From positions 34,377-89,836 of the forward strand of contig NCHJ01000004.1 of NCBI GenBank assembly GCA_002256765.1: a stretch of DNA of 55,460 nt, given 5' to 3'. Under the pieces are notes generated by a model that saw only the letters and a list, made by a program, of their open reading frames with translations, ran no database searches and was not told where the DNA came from. Positions 55,401 to 55,460 of the stretch are shown in pieces. Each line of letters begins with the position of its first letter. The first letter of the stretch is position 1. The stretch comes from Bacteroidetes bacterium 24-39-8. GTDB lineage: Bacteria; Bacteroidota; Bacteroidia; Chitinophagales; Chitinophagaceae. A program made the position numbers and the translations under genes.

Positions 55401-55458
55401 TTGGATTGCCCAACAGAAAACAAAAAACAGCACTGAAAAAAAATGCGCGAAAAAGCAT
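52411..55458 (-). CDS. Two-component propeller sensor histidine kinase
   Basis: The product is 1015 residues and starts at ATG 55458, 2 bases from the window edge; an upstream start outside cannot be excluded, but the first residues MLFRAFFFSAVFCFLLGN are a signal peptide. The periplasmic part has about a dozen propeller blades of the reg_prop type (GLPSNEIFDLKIDSKGFLWVGTSEGLVRYDG, then GLLNNKIKGLTSD), followed by a Y_Y_Y-type domain (about 660-760), a single membrane helix (WWFVLILLLGVIGAGIYFFML) and a LytS-type kinase (LKAQMNPHFMFNALNSIQEI). The HATPase has IQPYVENAIKHG and DNGIG. No HTH or receiver is fused. Partner is the LytTR regulator. Confidence 0.93.
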   Translation of the reverse strand: MLFRAFFFSAVFCFLLGNPSAQAQTPSLKHFDVGTGLPSNEIFDLKIDSKGFLWVGTSEGLVRYDGNSFFLLNNPKSRGNAVTGILEDKAGTIWFHNFNGQIFHTSSDSALRFLPWEPFYKNQLTEFTFDQQGQLVVNNNLNHIYRFNLAKNTVAKLLEASSIKEAIATMHDGSILFSQVDQGFVSELREQSMTKVPFIGENGEWLNEFKILNQFRFYTSFKKQQTLAFQRRNPTDAKPYLFSYQNHALRVHPVTSWLQQKKLFPLSAFDDDEGNLFIGTENGLIWFKRQMGKYVWMNHFLKSEAISAINKGKEGGYWIATLKNGVYQIPNLQLYASNGIEMGLKTEGVSHLAIDRKRGKIFAASLGGELFEYQHQLTKQKLFQQQYERNIQVIEFDTSTNELYLSKLTTEKLNPQTSKFTEIKFAASAKDYLFRKDGVIFYSGSLLIASFPQNRKDLFEKIVKEFHLDASIMEKETGGGFYNLNLNQQRNRGLWYQENEQRLWVGFVDGLQYHQNGKWVKLKDPQTGEPISAHHFTALLDGTICIATIDQGLYFFNNGQFKKHLTVKDGLLNNKIKGLTSDQHHIWMVMPNGAQGYEIATGKLTKIVIASDLPKQEIFDVEIWKDTVYLATSKGILYFPKSIQTSNAVRPYASISGFMVDGLKYPITNKLDLPSATSNITITLLGAALKSGGNFQYQYRLLGTDSSWVSLKASENLVRFTSLPSGNYVFESRVLNEDGIISSSTASIQFSIDEYWFKKWWFVLILLLGVIGAGIYFFMLRINVLEKKNQEEKEKVRVLEQMRNSQLSALKAQMNPHFMFNALNSIQEIILMNNKREANMYLGKFADLMRITLDQSNKNAISLEDELKSLLLYLELEALRFETHFQYKIEVEDNIFAPDILIPAMLIQPYVENAIKHGLLHKQGEKQLLVHFRLENEETLVCIIMDNGIGRKRSAEINQLRARKHTSFATGATLRRLELLNYGNNQRITVNFEDLKDERGQDSGTKVLLFIPIVV

Positions 55459-55460
55459 CC

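Overview
The window comes from a Bacteroidota chromosome, most likely family Chitinophagaceae (the family assignment is inference). The evidence is a gldH gliding lipoprotein, a SusC/SusD outer-membrane pair, a C-terminal type IX secretion (T9SS) sorting domain on a secreted amylase, a long propeller-type sensor kinase, several TAnnTTTG promoter cores of the Bacteroidota type, and Cys-rich PSP1 and MutL proteins of that lineage. I saw no rRNA, tRNA, insertion sequence, prophage or CRISPR array. No intergenic gap exceeds 300 bases.

Left part (1-14112): mostly housekeeping genes. A radA 3' end is followed by a ComF-type phosphoribosyltransferase, a secreted glutathione peroxidase, holB, a PSP1/YaaT protein with a disordered RGPQQ tail, a pyrimidine-rich tandem array (4624-4809), an M3 oligoendopeptidase, mutL, a PBP4-type DD-carboxypeptidase and an arginase-fold protein. 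A minus-strand run yicC - gldH - histidine kinase - response regulator ends this part.

Starch region (14186-25226): minus-strand amylase (T9SS cargo), susC, susD, a susE-like and a susF-like gene form a starch utilisation locus that ends at a strong terminator. Upstream lies a Nudix-domain transcription factor with a degenerate Nudix box. Both intergenic regions flanking this regulator carry the same two operator-like palindrome classes: TGTGT-N7-ACACA-type (three copies) and GCAATCGNTTGC (three copies). This looks like a two-input control circuit for starch genes and is the most interesting signal in the window.

Middle (25227-31103): ligA, a DUF2461 gene, an NAD(P)HX dehydratase, asd and a PfkB kinase.

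Phenylacetate region (31262-38283): a TetR-family regulator and paaE, then an opposing SGNH hydrolase, then paaA-B-C-D, a paaG-like isomerase, paaI and paaY. The same palindrome CTAAC-N4-GTTAG lies upstream of both the regulator and paaA, and at paaA it covers the -33 promoter box. No paaK, paaZ, paaH or paaJ is present here.

Right part (38328-55458): obgE, a small secreted protein with a long structured leader, a DUF4397 lipoprotein, typA, a membrane acyltransferase, a DoxX-like protein, an alpha/beta hydrolase, a KAS III enzyme, a diacylglycerol-kinase-like enzyme overlapping a membrane patatin, heme A synthase, rnhB, and a LytTR regulator with its propeller sensor kinase reaching the right edge.
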